Source: Agapetus fuscipes
Taxonomy: Eukaryota; Arthropoda; Insecta; Trichoptera; Glossosomatidae
Direction: 5' to 3'
Length of the DNA stretch: 64,000 nucleotides
Assembly: GCA_951799405.1 (NCBI GenBank)
Contig: OX637334.1
Location: 12,896,001 to 12,960,000 of the forward strand
The notes beneath the pieces were generated by a model. It was not told the origin of the DNA and ran no database searches. It saw only the letters and a program-made list of their open reading frames with translations. This document shows, one piece after another, positions 45,389 to 56,320 of this stretch. Each line of letters begins with the position of its first letter. Positions within the stretch are counted from its first letter, which is position 1. Made by a program: the position numbers and the translations under genes.

Positions 45389-45780
45389 TGTTACGAAATT
45401 AGGGTTCAAAAGTCTTTCAAATTAAAATACACAGGTCTTCTTATACAGTTGTTTATTTTACACTTTTAAATAATTTATTTTCACAAAGCTTTCTCGACTA
45501 TTCCACTTGGTTTCTGTTCACTGATCAAGTTAGTTCTATGTGTTTGTAAATCTCATATGATACTGCTGGCTCTACAAGCCACTCGCACCCTTCTTATACT
45601 CTTGAAAACAGTACAATCTAGACCTATATTTGCTAGACAGTTCCAGAAAGGCATAGTAATTATTATTTTTCGATGCTTCACGTATTTTATTCAATGATTC
45701 CTACCCACACAATACAATACAGAATTCCTATAACTAATACCTACTTATTTTAAATATTTATATTTCATATTTACATAACA
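45389..45780 (-). repeat. Gypsy 3' LTR
   Basis: A 392-bp terminal repeat with TG...CA ends, intact. It is nearly identical to the other LTR outside the insertion there, which indicates recent integration. Confidence 0.94.
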
Positions 45781-46258
45781 CTACCCCCCACCTAGACTGT
45801 TTCGTCCCGGAACAGTCTTGACTCTGTGTTGGTATGGGCATGCTGATCCACGTCGACACCCTGTGGTCAGGAAGAAGTGGCAGTCCACGGATTTCTCCCC
45901 ACTGGCTCTCGGCTGCGCTTGCTCGCAGCACACCATAACACTGATGCCGACTCCCGAGAACACTGCTTCAATCATACTCCGGATTATCCGCCAGTCTCGA
46001 TTAGCGCGGCCGCCACCCATCTTCGGTATTGTCAGACACGCCTGCTGATCCTCCAGCATGTAGTCACGCAGCTCAACAAGGCCGTCCCACAAAGCCTTGT
46101 AGTCATCTTCCAGGTTGCTGGAATCCGGGACAACCAGGCAGTATGCTTGTTGACGCCCCTTCGGTAGTCTCAGAGCTCTTCCTTGCTAGCTGCTCGAGGG
46201 TTGCGGTTCTCCGAACTTGTATCGGAAGACCCGTGCAATTCCTCTAGACATATCCAGA
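45781..46258 (-). pseudogene. Gypsy Pol C-terminal extension: macro domain (OARD1-like) plus CCCH zinc finger
   Basis: After the integrase tail, the Pol frame reads KDLFEVTRDHTLACSVP and DLDMSRGIARVFRYKFG, hits a TAG stop at 46186-46188, and the same frame stays open to 45781. That part reads QQAYCLVVPDSSN, YKALWDGLVELRDYML and ACLTIPKMGGGRANRDW, then MIEAVFSGVGISVMVC. The order of a GDLF-like strand, an RMSxGIAxxFxxxFG loop, a central strand, a PxxGxG loop and a final I-x-V strand matches a small macro domain of the OARD1/TARG1 kind. The residues at the TARG1 catalytic Lys and Asp positions do not look conserved, so binding rather than hydrolysis is possible. The last 35 residues hold CHFFLTTGCRRGSACPYQH, a CX7CX5CX3H zinc finger, and the frame ends at the polypurine tract. 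Confidence 0.72.
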
Positions 46259-48396
46259 TCTTTCGGTACACTGCATGCCAGTGTGTGGTCCCGAGTGACC
46301 TCAAATAAGTCCTTGTGGACTTCTGTGGTCACTCCATGGCGAAACTTCTGTCCCGCCTTCACGTTCTCCCAAAACGTCTCAAAGGCTGGTGATCTTTCGG
46401 ATGCGACGCACTGTCGTACTTTTTGGGCTGGTTGGTCATCATTATCGCCTAGGTATGGTGAGAGGCGATTGTAGTGCACGATCCTTGGTTTTCCGTTTGG
46501 TCTCTTTTTTATGCAGTAGACCACATCGTTGATGCGCTCCAAGATCTCGTACGGCCCGTCCCAGGAACGCTGAAGTTTAGGACAGTATCCTTGGCGCCTC
46601 TTGGGGTCAAAAAGCCACACCCAGTCACCAGCTTTGTATCCCATGTTGTCAGCTCTGGTGTCATAGCGCTCCTTCATTTGATCGCTGGCTTCCCCGATGT
46701 CCATGCGGACCTGATCATGGATGTCATACAGCCTCCTGCGAAGATCTGTCACATAGTCTTCCCCGGCTAGGTCTTCGCCTGGTTTGCAGCCAAATTTGAG
46801 ATCACAAGGAAGTCGCATTTCTCGCCCAAACAGTATGCTGCTGGGAGTTTTCTTCGTCGTTTCCTGAACAACCGACCGGTAAGCCAATAAGAACAAAGGA
46901 AGATGTCGGTCCCAGTCCCGCTGATGGCTAGACACTACTTTGGCTAAGTACCTCCCCACGGTACGGTTCATCCTTTCCACCATTCCATCAGACTGCGGAT
47001 GAAGCGCAGTGGTCCTGCTCTTGTAGATCCCTAGCCGCTCACACATTTGCTGGAAGATAGCAGCTTCAAAATTCCTTCCCTGATCAGAATGTAATTCCAG
47101 GGGCACGCCAAACCTACTGATAAATTCGGTAACTAGAACTTCAGTCACGGTTACGGCCTCTTGGTTAGGGATTGCGTAAGCTTCCACCCACTTGCTGAAG
47201 TAATCCATCACCACCATGATGTACTTGTTACCCTTCTCAGTTGTAGGGAATGGGCCAGCTATGTCGATGGCAATTCTTTCAAAGGGGCTGCCAACATTGT
47301 ACTGACGCATTGGTGCTCGCCTTTTCCTTTGCGGTCCATTGGCCGTTGCACAGGTTACACATTTTCGACACCAATCTTTGACGTCTTCGCTGCAGTTGAT
47401 CCAGTAAAATCGCTCTTTCACTTTCTCCAGCGTCTTCTTAACGCCTAGATGTCCTCCAGAAGTTCCTCCATGAAGCAGTCCAAGGATTTCCGGTACTCGG
47501 CTCCTCGGAACGAGGGTTTGCTTCCTTCTAAGTGTGCCATCTTCCTTCTCGATCTTTCGTTTCAGAAGCCCTCCTTCTATCACTATGGATCCCCATTGAG
47601 CCCAATAAGCCTTGACAGTTGGTGATAAGGGGGCGAGTTTTTCCCAGGTTGGCCTTTCTCCTTCTCGCACCCATTCCATCACATACTTCAAGTCCGGATC
47701 ATTCAATTGGTCTTGCGCCAATTTTTCATCTTGCCAGTCCTCATCTTCAGTGGTCGTCCTTTGGACAATTGCTACCTTGTCCTCCATCCTGCTGCAATGT
47801 TTGCAGTCACTGGCGCATGGTCGTCTGGATAATGCATCCGCATTTCGATGACGCGTGCCAGGTCTATGTTCGGAGTCATAATCATACTCCTGGAGCCTTT
47901 CAATCCATCTTGCCACTTGCCCTTCTGGATTTTTGAATTTCAGAAGCCAAACCAGTGCAGCATGATCAGTCCGTAGTGTGAATTTTCTCCCGTACAAGTA
48001 TTTGCGGAAGTGTTCCACTGATTTTATCACGGCAAGAAGCTCTCGTCTGGTCACGCAATAATTTCGTTCTGGCTTGGAAAGCACTTTACTGAAGTAATCC
48101 AGAACAGTCTCATGCCCATCCTGTATTTGGGAAAGGACACCTCCTATCCCCACATTACTAGCGTCGGTATCCAGGATGAACTTTCCATCTTTTCGTGGGT
48201 AGCTCAAGATTGGGGCACTTGTTAATCTTCCCTTAAGCTCTTCAAATGCTTGTGCGCAGGAATCACTCCAATGGAAGCGAGTGTTTTCTTCCGTAAGCTT
48301 GGTGAGCGGTTTTGCAATGTCCGCAAATCTTGGCACAAACCTCCTGTAATAAGTGCACAGCCCCAGGAAACTCCTAGTTTCATGTTTGTCCTTCAG
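46186..48396 (-). pseudogene. Gypsy Pol, second block: RNase H and integrase
   Basis: This block is in the same frame as the RT block, separated by a TAG stop at 48397-48399. It opens with the RT/RNase H connection (ETRSFLGLCTYYRRFVP), then RNase H (FILDTDASNVGIGGVLSQ, LRTDHAALVWLL). Integrase follows, with an HHCC zinc-binding domain (HLGVKKTLEKVKERFYW, CRKCVTC), the DDE core (IAIDIAGPF, HSDQGRNFE, HPQSDGMVERMNR) and a GPY/F-like module (WDGPYEILERINDVVYCI). No chromodomain is seen. It runs directly into the macro-like extension, to the stop at 46186-46188. Confidence 0.94.
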
Positions 48397-50037
48397 CTAG
48401 GGCCAGTCTCTTACTGCCTTGATTTTGGCAGGGTCAACCTCAACTCCACGTTGAGAAACTATGTGTCCCAGGTAATTTACTTCTTTCTTGAACAGGTTAC
48501 ACTTCTTCGGGTTGAGCTTCAGTCCAGCGTCTTGTAGTCGCCCGAAAACTTGCTCCAGATTTCTCAACTGATGGTTGAAGTCCTTTCCCAAGATGATTAT
48601 GTCATCCAAGTATACAAGGCAGGTTTCCCATGACAGTCCTCGCAGCACATTCTCCATCAGCCTTTCAAACGTGGCGGGGGCATTGCATAAGCCAAATGGC
48701 ATCACGGTGAACTGCCAAAGTCCAGATCCAGTCGAGAATGCAGTTTTCTTCTTATCTTTGGCATCCAATTCAACTTGCCAGTAGCCACTTTTCAGGTCCA
48801 ATGTGGAAAAAATGGTGCATCCTGCCAATGTATCCAAGGTGTCGTCAATCCTTGGCAGAGGGTAACTATCTTTTTTCGTAACATCGTTGAGCAGTCTGTA
48901 GTCCACACAAAATCTCGTGGTACCATCCTTCTTTTTCACCAGTACCACCGGGGATGTCCAAGGGCTACTTGATGGTTCTATGATGCCATCCTTGCTCATG
49001 TCTTTGATGATCTTGTCAGCTTCTTCCCGCTTTGCAAAGGGTAGTCTTCTTGGAGCCTGTTTTATTGGTCTCGCTTCTCCGGTGTCTATGCTTTGTCGCA
49101 CTACCTTGGTTCTTCCCAGACGGCCATTAGAGTCCTCGAAAATGTTCTGGTAGCGGCAGATCAAACTCCTCACTCTCCGTTTGTTTTCCTCGGTTAGACC
49201 TTGGGAAGCGTCGTGGACCAGGGTTTCCAATTGTGTTGACAATTTTGTTCCTTCGCATGACATGTTCTGTTGCACAATGGAAGTTATCCTCTCACATCTA
49301 CCCAAAACAAAACCTTCATTCATTTTAACTGGGTAGCTGTTCACATTCATGATCTTGACAGGAATGGTCTCCTGTGCGCGAATCACTGTTCTTGCCACCA
49401 TGACTCCTTTGTTAACATTGTCCATGTTCTCTGGTTCTATCATACAGATTTGGTCATTTATACTACTGGAATCCAGGCGGGCACTCACTATCATCTCAGA
49501 TCGCCCCTTCACTTCGGTATTCTTTGCTAGGATAACACGTGCAGCCAGTTCTGTCCGTCTTTGCAGGATGACTTCTTCATTTTCAATTTTAATGGCACCT
49601 TTTTTTAAATTCAAGCTGCACCCAAATCTGTCCAGTATGTCCATTCCCAATATAACATCTTCTTCAATGTTGGCCACTAATGTCCGATGATCAAAAGTGG
49701 TGCTGCCAATTTGGAAGGTGGCAATCGTCTCCCCATACACCTGTGCTGACTCTCCCGTGGCGGTGTGCAGAGACCACTTTGTTGGTGCAATCTGTTTACC
49801 TCGTGCCACTATGTCGCGTCTCAGAATTGTCCTGGTTGCTCACGTGTCCACCAGTAGTTCACGAGTTACTCCATCTATTATGCCATTGATAAAAATACTG
49901 CTGGCTTTTCCTCTCACGGTTGCGACAGTAGCAGCAGATTTCAGGGCCTCTCCAGCGCGGGTCAACGGTTGCCCCTTCCCATTAACCCTTTCTAGTTTTC
50001 CGCAGCCTGTTTTCTGGGTTTCTGAGGCTTTGGACAC
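48397..50037 (-). pseudogene. Gypsy Pol, first block: protease and reverse transcriptase
   Basis: The frame overlaps the end of gag (49992-50037) and lies in the -1 frame relative to it, so Gag-Pol would depend on a -1 ribosomal frameshift. The protease reads INGIIDGVTRELLVDT and then TGA at 49840-49842, exactly where the active-site glycine of D-T/S-G should stand. Beyond it the frame is open to 48397 and includes LGMDILDRFGCSLNL (protease C-terminal region) and the RT motifs LPRIDDTLDTL, FSTLDLKSGYWQV, FGLCNAPATFERLM, YLDDIIILG and LKLNPKKCNLF. The RT active site YLDD is intact. Confidence 0.94.
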
Positions 50038-51356
50038 TTGGTGCTAAGGTGGCCCAGCTGTCCGCAGTTCCAGCAGCGTGGGTCTCGTCTTCGAGGTCTC
50101 AGACGTTCTAGCACCTTTTCAATTATTTCCTCGGTTGTGGGTAGCTTGACCTCCTCTGTCTCGACTGCACGAACCCTGGCATGGCCCCTGATGGACTGTT
50201 TGACAGCCTCAAACTCGAGAGCTTGGCTGAGCGCCTCGTTCAAAGCCTTGGGATGGGCCAGTTTTACGGCTTGTTGCGTCTCCCATTCCCGCAATCCATT
50301 TAGGAACTTGTCCACTGCCAAGCTCTCACTGATGTCGGCGGCTGTCGGGTAAGCGTCTCTTACCAGGCGGGCGATGTCCATCTAAAACTCCTGGAGGCTC
50401 TCGTTGGGCTTCTGCACCCTTGTGTTCAGCTGTGACTTGTACAGCTGCTCCAGGCACTTGTGGCCATAGCGCATATCCAAGCGCTGCTTCAGCTGCCCAA
50501 AGTCACCGCGGTTGTCCAGGGGTATGGCCTGCAGAACCCTGAGAGCGTCTCCTCGGAGCGACAGGCTGAGAACCGAAGCCTTCTTCTGCTGGCTCCAGGT
50601 TCCCATCATGGCAGCCGTTTCAAAGAGGGTCAAATACTCCTCCCACGACGTCTTCCCGTCGAAGGTCGGGAGGTTGTGCTTCGCCAGCGAAGGGTCATCA
50701 TCCCCTCTAGTGACCCTGGTTGGAGTTGAGCATCCCTGGTCGGTCTCGTCGTGAAGGCCGCCTTTGGGGAATATTCTGGTGGACTCCATCTGGCACTTGT
50801 CAGCCAGCTCGGCACGCAGACGGTCCTCCAGGCTTGCCACACGGGCCTCAATCTCCGACATTGCTCGCGAGCTTTCTGCCACTTTCTTCTCCAGCCCGGT
50901 CAGGTTGCTGGTCATCTTCTCCTCCAGCCCAGTCATCTTCTCCTCCAGCCCGGTCAGGTTGCTGGTCATCTTCTCCTCCAGCCCGGTCATCTTCTCCTCC
51001 AGGGTCCTGGCGTTGTCAGCCATCTCCGCCTTCAGGTCTTCCCTCAGGGTCTTGGAATTGTCAGCCATCTTCTCCTCCAGGGTCTTGGCGTTGTCAGCCA
51101 TCTCCACTTTCAGTCCTGTGAGGCCTTCTTGCAAATTCTTGGAGCTCTCCATAATGCTAGTGTTGAGTTCTTCAAGGGCACGGTCTCCTCCAGACGCCAT
51201 TACAAAGTACGCCGGGTCTTCGCCTGACTGTTCTAAGGCCTCCATCAGTCTTGCTTGTAAGGCCACCTTCCCTCCTGAGGTCTCCAGGTCCCTCTCCAGC
51301 AGCTCATTCTTAAGCTCAGTGACTTTCAGGTCCTTGATGTTTACTTTGGTTGCCAT
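49992..51356 (-). pseudogene. Gypsy Gag with SAP-like N-terminus, coiled coil and zinc knuckle
   Basis: The start is ATG at 51354-51356. Residues 5-45 (IKDLKVTELKNELLERDLE with ALQARLMEAL) fit a SAP DNA-binding motif. Residues 70-185 are a long heptad coiled coil with repeated EEKMT/SNLTGL units. Residues 225-325 (LPTFDGKTSWEEYLTLFE, QLKQRLDMRYG) are the retrotransposon Gag capsid region. An in-frame TAG at 50382-50384 interrupts the protein. The same frame then continues to a CCHC knuckle CWNCGQLGHLSTKC and ends at 49992. Gag would assemble particles and bind the RNA. Confidence 0.9.
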
Positions 51357-51972
51357 TTTTTTTTCAAAATTTACTTCAAAACAAAAAATATTTTCAAATT
51401 TATTTAATACGAGTTTTGAGTTTTATATATAAAGCTGTTTTAAATACGTACTTTAGAAAAATAATAATTTATCTGATTATACTGATTGGTAGGTACTGCC
51501 TTTTAATTTTTATTTTAAATCGCAAATATTGTTAAGAATAATAATGCCCGATAGTACTCTCTCTCCACACTCAGGTAGGTACTCAATGTACATGCACACA
51601 CTTGCAAAAGAAACACAGTTGTTCATAAACTTTTTCTAGATTAATCTGGAACGTTCTTTCGCAATATTTTTCGAGATTTTTATTTATTTATTTTATTTTT
51701 AATCACACACAATAAAAATATGGTCCAATTTGATGACTTTCTCAATGCGATAAAATAATATTTTTTGTTCTAGGATGTTCCAGAATTTTCGAACTTGCTT
51801 TTGCGTTTTTTCTTTAATTATATTTAATTTAAACACTTGTTTTAATCAGTTCACACAAAGTTCAACTTGAATAAAGTTTATTTTATCACTATTTCATTTA
51901 TTTTATTTATTTTTAGAGGAAAGAAGATCATAATTATTTATTTTTTTTGAAAATTCCACACCTGACGCCAAT
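51357..51972 (-). other. Gypsy 5' untranslated leader
   Basis: AT-rich leader between gag and the 5' LTR. The primer-binding site would be at 51956-51970, immediately next to the LTR. No ORF is seen. Confidence 0.7.
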
Positions 51973-52643
51973 TGTTACGAAATTAGGGTTCAAAAGTCTT
52001 TCAAATTAAAATACACAGGTCTTCTTATACAGTTGTTTATTTTACACTTTTAAATAATTTATTTTCACAAAGCTTTCTCAACTATTCCACTTGGTTTCTG
52101 TTCACTGATCAAGTTAGTTCTATGTGACTTTTTAAAGTTTGTGTATTCACACAGTGAAAATTCATTTTTATAAATAATTATAAAAAATTATAAAAAAACA
52201 CAGAGTTTTATTTTCACAAATTGAGTATTTATTTCCCTCAAGTACTTTCGACTTATTCACGTCATTATCAAGAGGATACTGAGTATCCTCTTGATAATGA
52301 CGTGAATAAGTCGAAAGTACTTGAGGGAAATAAATACTCAATTTGTGAAAATAAAACTCTGTGTTTTTTTTATAATTTTTTATAATTATTTATTAGTTCT
52401 ATGTGTTTGTAAATCTCGTATGATACTGCTGGCTCTACAAGCCACTCGCACCCTTCTTATACTCTTGAAAACAGTACAATCTAGACCTATATTTGCTAGA
52501 CAGTTCCAGAAAGGCATAGTAATTATTATTTCTCGATGCTTCACGTATTTTATTCAATGATTCCTACCCACACAATACAATACAGAATTCCTATAACTAA
52601 TACCTACTTATTTTAAATATTTATATTTCATATTTACATAACA
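51973..52643 (-). repeat. Gypsy 5' LTR with palindromic insertion
   Basis: Matches the other LTR outside about 52127-52392. The insertion is flanked by a 13-base direct repeat ttagttctatgtg that occurs once in the intact LTR. Confidence 0.92.
52127..52392. mobile_element. inverted pair of Penelope-type 3' ends
   Basis: Two nearly perfect arms of about 105 bases (from aaataattataaaaaatta through ctcaagtactttcgacttat to gaggatact) meet at a single base near 52279. Each arm reads toward the outside as gataatgacgtgaataagtc, then aaataaaactctgtgttttt. This has the same layout as the Penelope 3' tail at 25.7 and 62.4 kb (gatgatggaagtgattccga, then gtggaataaaacaaag). The Penelope affinity is inferred from layout, not identity. 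Confidence 0.72.
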
Positions 52644-53065
52644 ATATATTATATCTACCTGTATATATGTGATCGCCCTAATCACTATCCTACTGCTACT
52701 GGCGCAGTGTGCGAAGTGCTGCCTGTGCAACCTGCTCGTGAGAGTATAATATTGTATATCGACCGCGAACTTGACACAGCGCAGCACTGTTGTACACAGG
52801 TAAGTAGATATGTGTAGTTGCGGCAGGGAGGTTTTACTTTCCAATGAGGTCAGACAGGGAGACTTTCACTGCACTCAGTGCTTGCACTATATAGTTGGGT
52901 GTGCACTGCACCCTGCACAGTGTGACACGTGTACAGGTGCATGCCTGATAGCAGGAACTCTGGGACTGGGTAAGATATCAGATACATGCATACAACGTTG
53001 ACGATGATGATGATGATGAATCAGTTGCTTCTTTTATTGGCGCCGTTTCGTTACATTTTGACTGT
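52644..53065. other. unassigned, with Cys-rich ORFs
   Basis: Short plus-strand frames are cysteine-rich (for example TGTGCGAAGTGCTGCCTGTG codes CAKCCLC near 52705, and MCSCGREVLLSNEV at 52810). A gtaagt follows tacacag near 52800. I cannot link these to a gene; they may be remnants of an element. Confidence 0.3.
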
Positions 53066-53330
53066 AGCGGTTTCCGAACTGGGGGGCGCGCCTTTCTGGG
53101 GAGGCGCGAGTTATGGCCAGGGAAGGCACCAAAAATGTGTTAATAGCAGTAGTAGTATGAAAATTTTTAGGGATTTTTTTTATTACCTCCCCCCCCCCCC
53201 TCCCTCCCCCAGCGACAGAATTTTTACAAACAATTTTTTTTCAAGTTTTCCTTCAAAAAGGTAGAGGGAGGCGTGAAAAAAAGTTTTTTTTAGGGAGGCA
53301 TGGTAAGTTTGGAAACCGTTGCTCTAAGGG
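53066..53330. mobile_element. hAT-like MITE
   Basis: Ends tagcggtttccgaact and agtttggaaaccgttgct are imperfect inverted repeats typical of short hAT derivatives. The interior has a C-run and gaggcg motifs. Confidence 0.65.
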
Positions 53331-53814
53331 CACCCTGAAAGATTTGGTGAACAGATCGGTAATGAGACGTCCAGGACTGGTTTTAGACCACTAGGGGCCC
53401 TGATGCGAACAATCGGGGGGCCCCCATCCCCCATAACCCCCCTCCCCCCTCACACAACGCCAGCAAAAAATAAATCGGCATTTATTGTGAACCAAAACGA
53501 TTAGGTACTGACGGCGTTTTCGGTTTATTTTTGAGAATCCTGTTCGGAAGACTCCTCAGGTTTAAAAAAAAAACTTGGAGGTCTGTGACATTTATTGGAG
53601 GGAACTTCGTCTTATCCTGTTTTTTTTTAAATGTTGAAATATTTTCCATACAATTTCATACGTAAGTTAGTCACCATTATAAGTTGAAGTTTATTTTTTA
53701 AAAGCATCTTGGCAAGTAGGTAGGAACAAACGCTGACCGCTCCCCCGGCAATGATATATTACATCTACCTAGGACGCGGGGGGCCTGGTTCGGTTAGTTA
53801 GTTAAACAGTCTGT
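53331..53814. repeat. unassigned repeat, with unoccupied paralogue of the Gypsy target (53713-53773)
   Basis: Positions 53713-53773 match the two flanks of the Gypsy element joined together (caatgatat then attacatctacct). The rest shows no feature apart from a C-run near 53417-53450. Confidence 0.65.
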
Positions 53815-56320
53815 AACTGTAACTGTAACTGTAACTCTGTCGCCATTCCGCTAGGGGTGGCCAGAGCCTCTGCAGAGTTGCCTCCATTTTTTCCTATCCT
53901 GACATACCTCTTTCAATTCCTTCATATCCATCACCTTTTTCATGCATTTTCTTCTTTTACGCTCACTTTGTATATCCCATTCTTTCACAATCTCCTCAAT
54001 CTGATCACTCCATACTTTTCTCGGTCGTCCCTTCCCTCTTTTTCCTTTCACACTTTCTTTGTATACATACTTTGTCAGGCTATCATCTTTCATTCTTTCC
54101 ACATGCCCAAACCATCTCATCACATTCTTTTGTACTTTAACTTTCACATCCTCTTTCAAATTACATTCTTTTTTTACCCATTCATTCCTAACTCTATCCC
54201 TCAAAGTTTTTCCTGTCATACTTCTCAAATGCTTCATTTCCACCGTACATACTTTACTCATTTCGCTATCATTCACTGTCCATGCTTCACTTCCATACAT
54301 CAAAGTCGGTAACAATATGCCATTGTGTACCGCCATTCTCAGATCCATCGTCAATCGCTTGTTCTTTGCTATTCTTCCTATTGCACCGACCACTTGCTTT
54401 CCCTTGCACACTCTATTCTCAAGTTCTCTTGTCATCTTTCCATTCTTTTCAAACATACTTCCCAAGTATCTAAATTCATCCACAATTTCAACTTTTGTAC
54501 CATTCAACATAATCGTGCATTCTTCAGTTTCATCCCTTCTGTCAAAAATCAGTACTTTCGTCTTACTTGCATTAATTTTCAACTTGCTTGCACACAGAAC
54601 ATGGTTCAAACTAGAGAGCATTGTCTGGAGTTCCGCTGCTGAATCAGCAATTAATACTGCGTCATCAGCATAAAGCAGAACTCCGACTTTTCTCTCTCCA
54701 ATTTGTATGCCATGTCCTTCCAGATTCGCTTGTTTAACACAATGATCCATGATTATATTGAATAACCATGGGCTCATTATGCAACCCTGTCTCACACCTT
54801 TGTACACATTAAAATACTCGCTGTATTCTCCATCCACCCTGACACACGCCCTGCTATTTACATAGATGGCGCGTATCGCATTTAAAAGTGCTTTGTTTAC
54901 ACCATACTTCTCTAGCACACACCACATCATACTTCTATCCACCGAGTCGAAGGCTTTCTCAAGATCTACGAAAGCCGCGTAGACCTTTTTATTAACGGCC
55001 AGCTGTTTTTCGACTATCTGTCGAAGCGCGAATATCTGGTCTACGCAACCTCTTTCTGGCATAAAGCCAGATTGTATATCTGAGACCTTCTCCTGGGTGG
55101 ATAATCTTACCCTATGGATAAGAATCTTGCATAGCACTTTACCTGGCACACTAAGAAGGCTGATCGGTCTGTAGTTACGGCAGTCTTTTTTGTCGCCTTT
55201 ACCTTTGTAAATTGGCACAATGACCGCCTCTCTCCAGTCCGATGGAACCTCCTTGACACTAACACACAATTCGCAAAGCTCTTTCATCCATTCGATCACA
55301 CATTCTCCTCCCGCTTTCAACATCTCAGGTCTCACACCATCCACACTTGCAGCTTTCCCATTCTTTAATTCCTTTATAACCTTTCTTACTTCTTCTTTCG
55401 ATATTTTCAAAACATTACCCTCATCATATTCTCCTTTCACAGTTAAATCACATTCATCTTCACCAAAAACCTCATTAAAATATTCTTTCCATCTCTTTTT
55501 TACATCTTCTTTATTCCACAGAATGTCTCCGCTGACATTTTTGATTCCCGGAGTTGTGGACTTACAACTTTCGTTGTTTTGTCTCACCCAGCTCCAAAAC
55601 ATCTTTTTATTGTCAGAGAAGTCATTCTGTGCTCTTTCACTTAATTTCTCTTCCATACTTCTCTTACTCATTTGAACTTCATTCTTCGCTAGCCATTTTT
55701 TCCTCTTGTACTCGGTCTCTAACATTTTATTCTTTCTATCATTAATCCATTTTAAATAACTATCTTTCTTCTCTTTCACTGCTTGTTTAACCTTATCGTT
55801 CCACCATTCATTGCCTTTTCTATGCCCAATCGTCACTTCTCCGCATACTTTCTTTGCACTTTCAACCAAACATGTTTTAAATGTTTCCCACATTTTTCCT
55901 ACACATGCATTCTTCGCCAATTCCTTGCATTCGTCCGATTTCAAAATCTGGCTTACTTCCACTTCAAAATCATTCTTCACACTTTCATCATCTAGTTTTT
56001 CTACCTTTATTCTTTTCATCTTAATAACTTTCGTTCTTTTCAACATTTTCACTTTACCTATCATAACTGTGGCACACAAGAGATGATGGTCTGATCCCAC
56101 GGATACACCTTGGTAGACTCTGACATCTCTTATGGCACCTCTCATACATTCTTCCATACATATGTAGTCAATGACAGTGCGAGTATTTGGCCCATACCAC
56201 GTATATGTGTGCACGTCTTTATGTTTAAACCATTTCTCGGACTCGGATTTTAAACCATTTCTCGGATTCCATTCTCGATCTCGGACACGGATTCTCTTCG
56301 AAAGACGAGAAGGGGTCAAA
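53815..56320 (-). mobile_element. RTE-like non-LTR retrotransposon, longest copy
   Basis: A single minus-strand frame of 822 codons is open. It contains the endonuclease C-terminus (VIDYICMEECM, VGSDHHLLCATV), a connector (NEWWNDKVKQAVKEKKDSYL) and the full RT: WREAVIVPIYKGKGDKKDC, SLLSVPGKVLCKIL, SGFMPERGCVDQIFALRQI, AAFVDLEKAFDSVDRSMMW, GVRQGCIMSPWLFNI, LLYADDAVLIAD. The C-terminal RWFGHVERM and GKGRPRKVW blocks follow. The endonuclease N-terminus is missing (5' truncation near 56275, beside a 22-base direct duplication). The 3' end carries ctgtaa repeats (ttacag on the coding strand). It lies antisense in kinesin intron 1. Confidence 0.92.

Larger units (their letters stand above)
45389..52643 (-). 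mobile_element. Ty3/Gypsy LTR retrotransposon, near-complete
   Basis: LTRs at 45389-45780 (392 bp) and 51973-52643 (same LTR plus a 270-bp insertion) both begin tgttacgaaattaggg and end ttacataaca. The 4-base duplication atat flanks the element. On the minus strand the order is 5' LTR, a candidate primer-binding site beside the LTR (tggcgtcaggtgtgg, 51956-51970), gag, pol (protease, RT, RNase H, integrase), an extra C-terminal module, a polypurine tract (ctaggtggggggtag, 45781-45795) and the 3' LTR. Apart from single-base stops the frames are open, so the copy is fairly young but inactive as read. Confidence 0.96.

Noticed and set aside
46217..51432. Many plus-strand ORFs across the Gypsy element
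   Set aside because: Antisense shadows of gag and pol.
52810..53001. 63-aa Cys-rich ORF as a small secreted protein
   Set aside because: No signal peptide and no conserved cysteine spacing that I recognise; retained only as an unassigned note.
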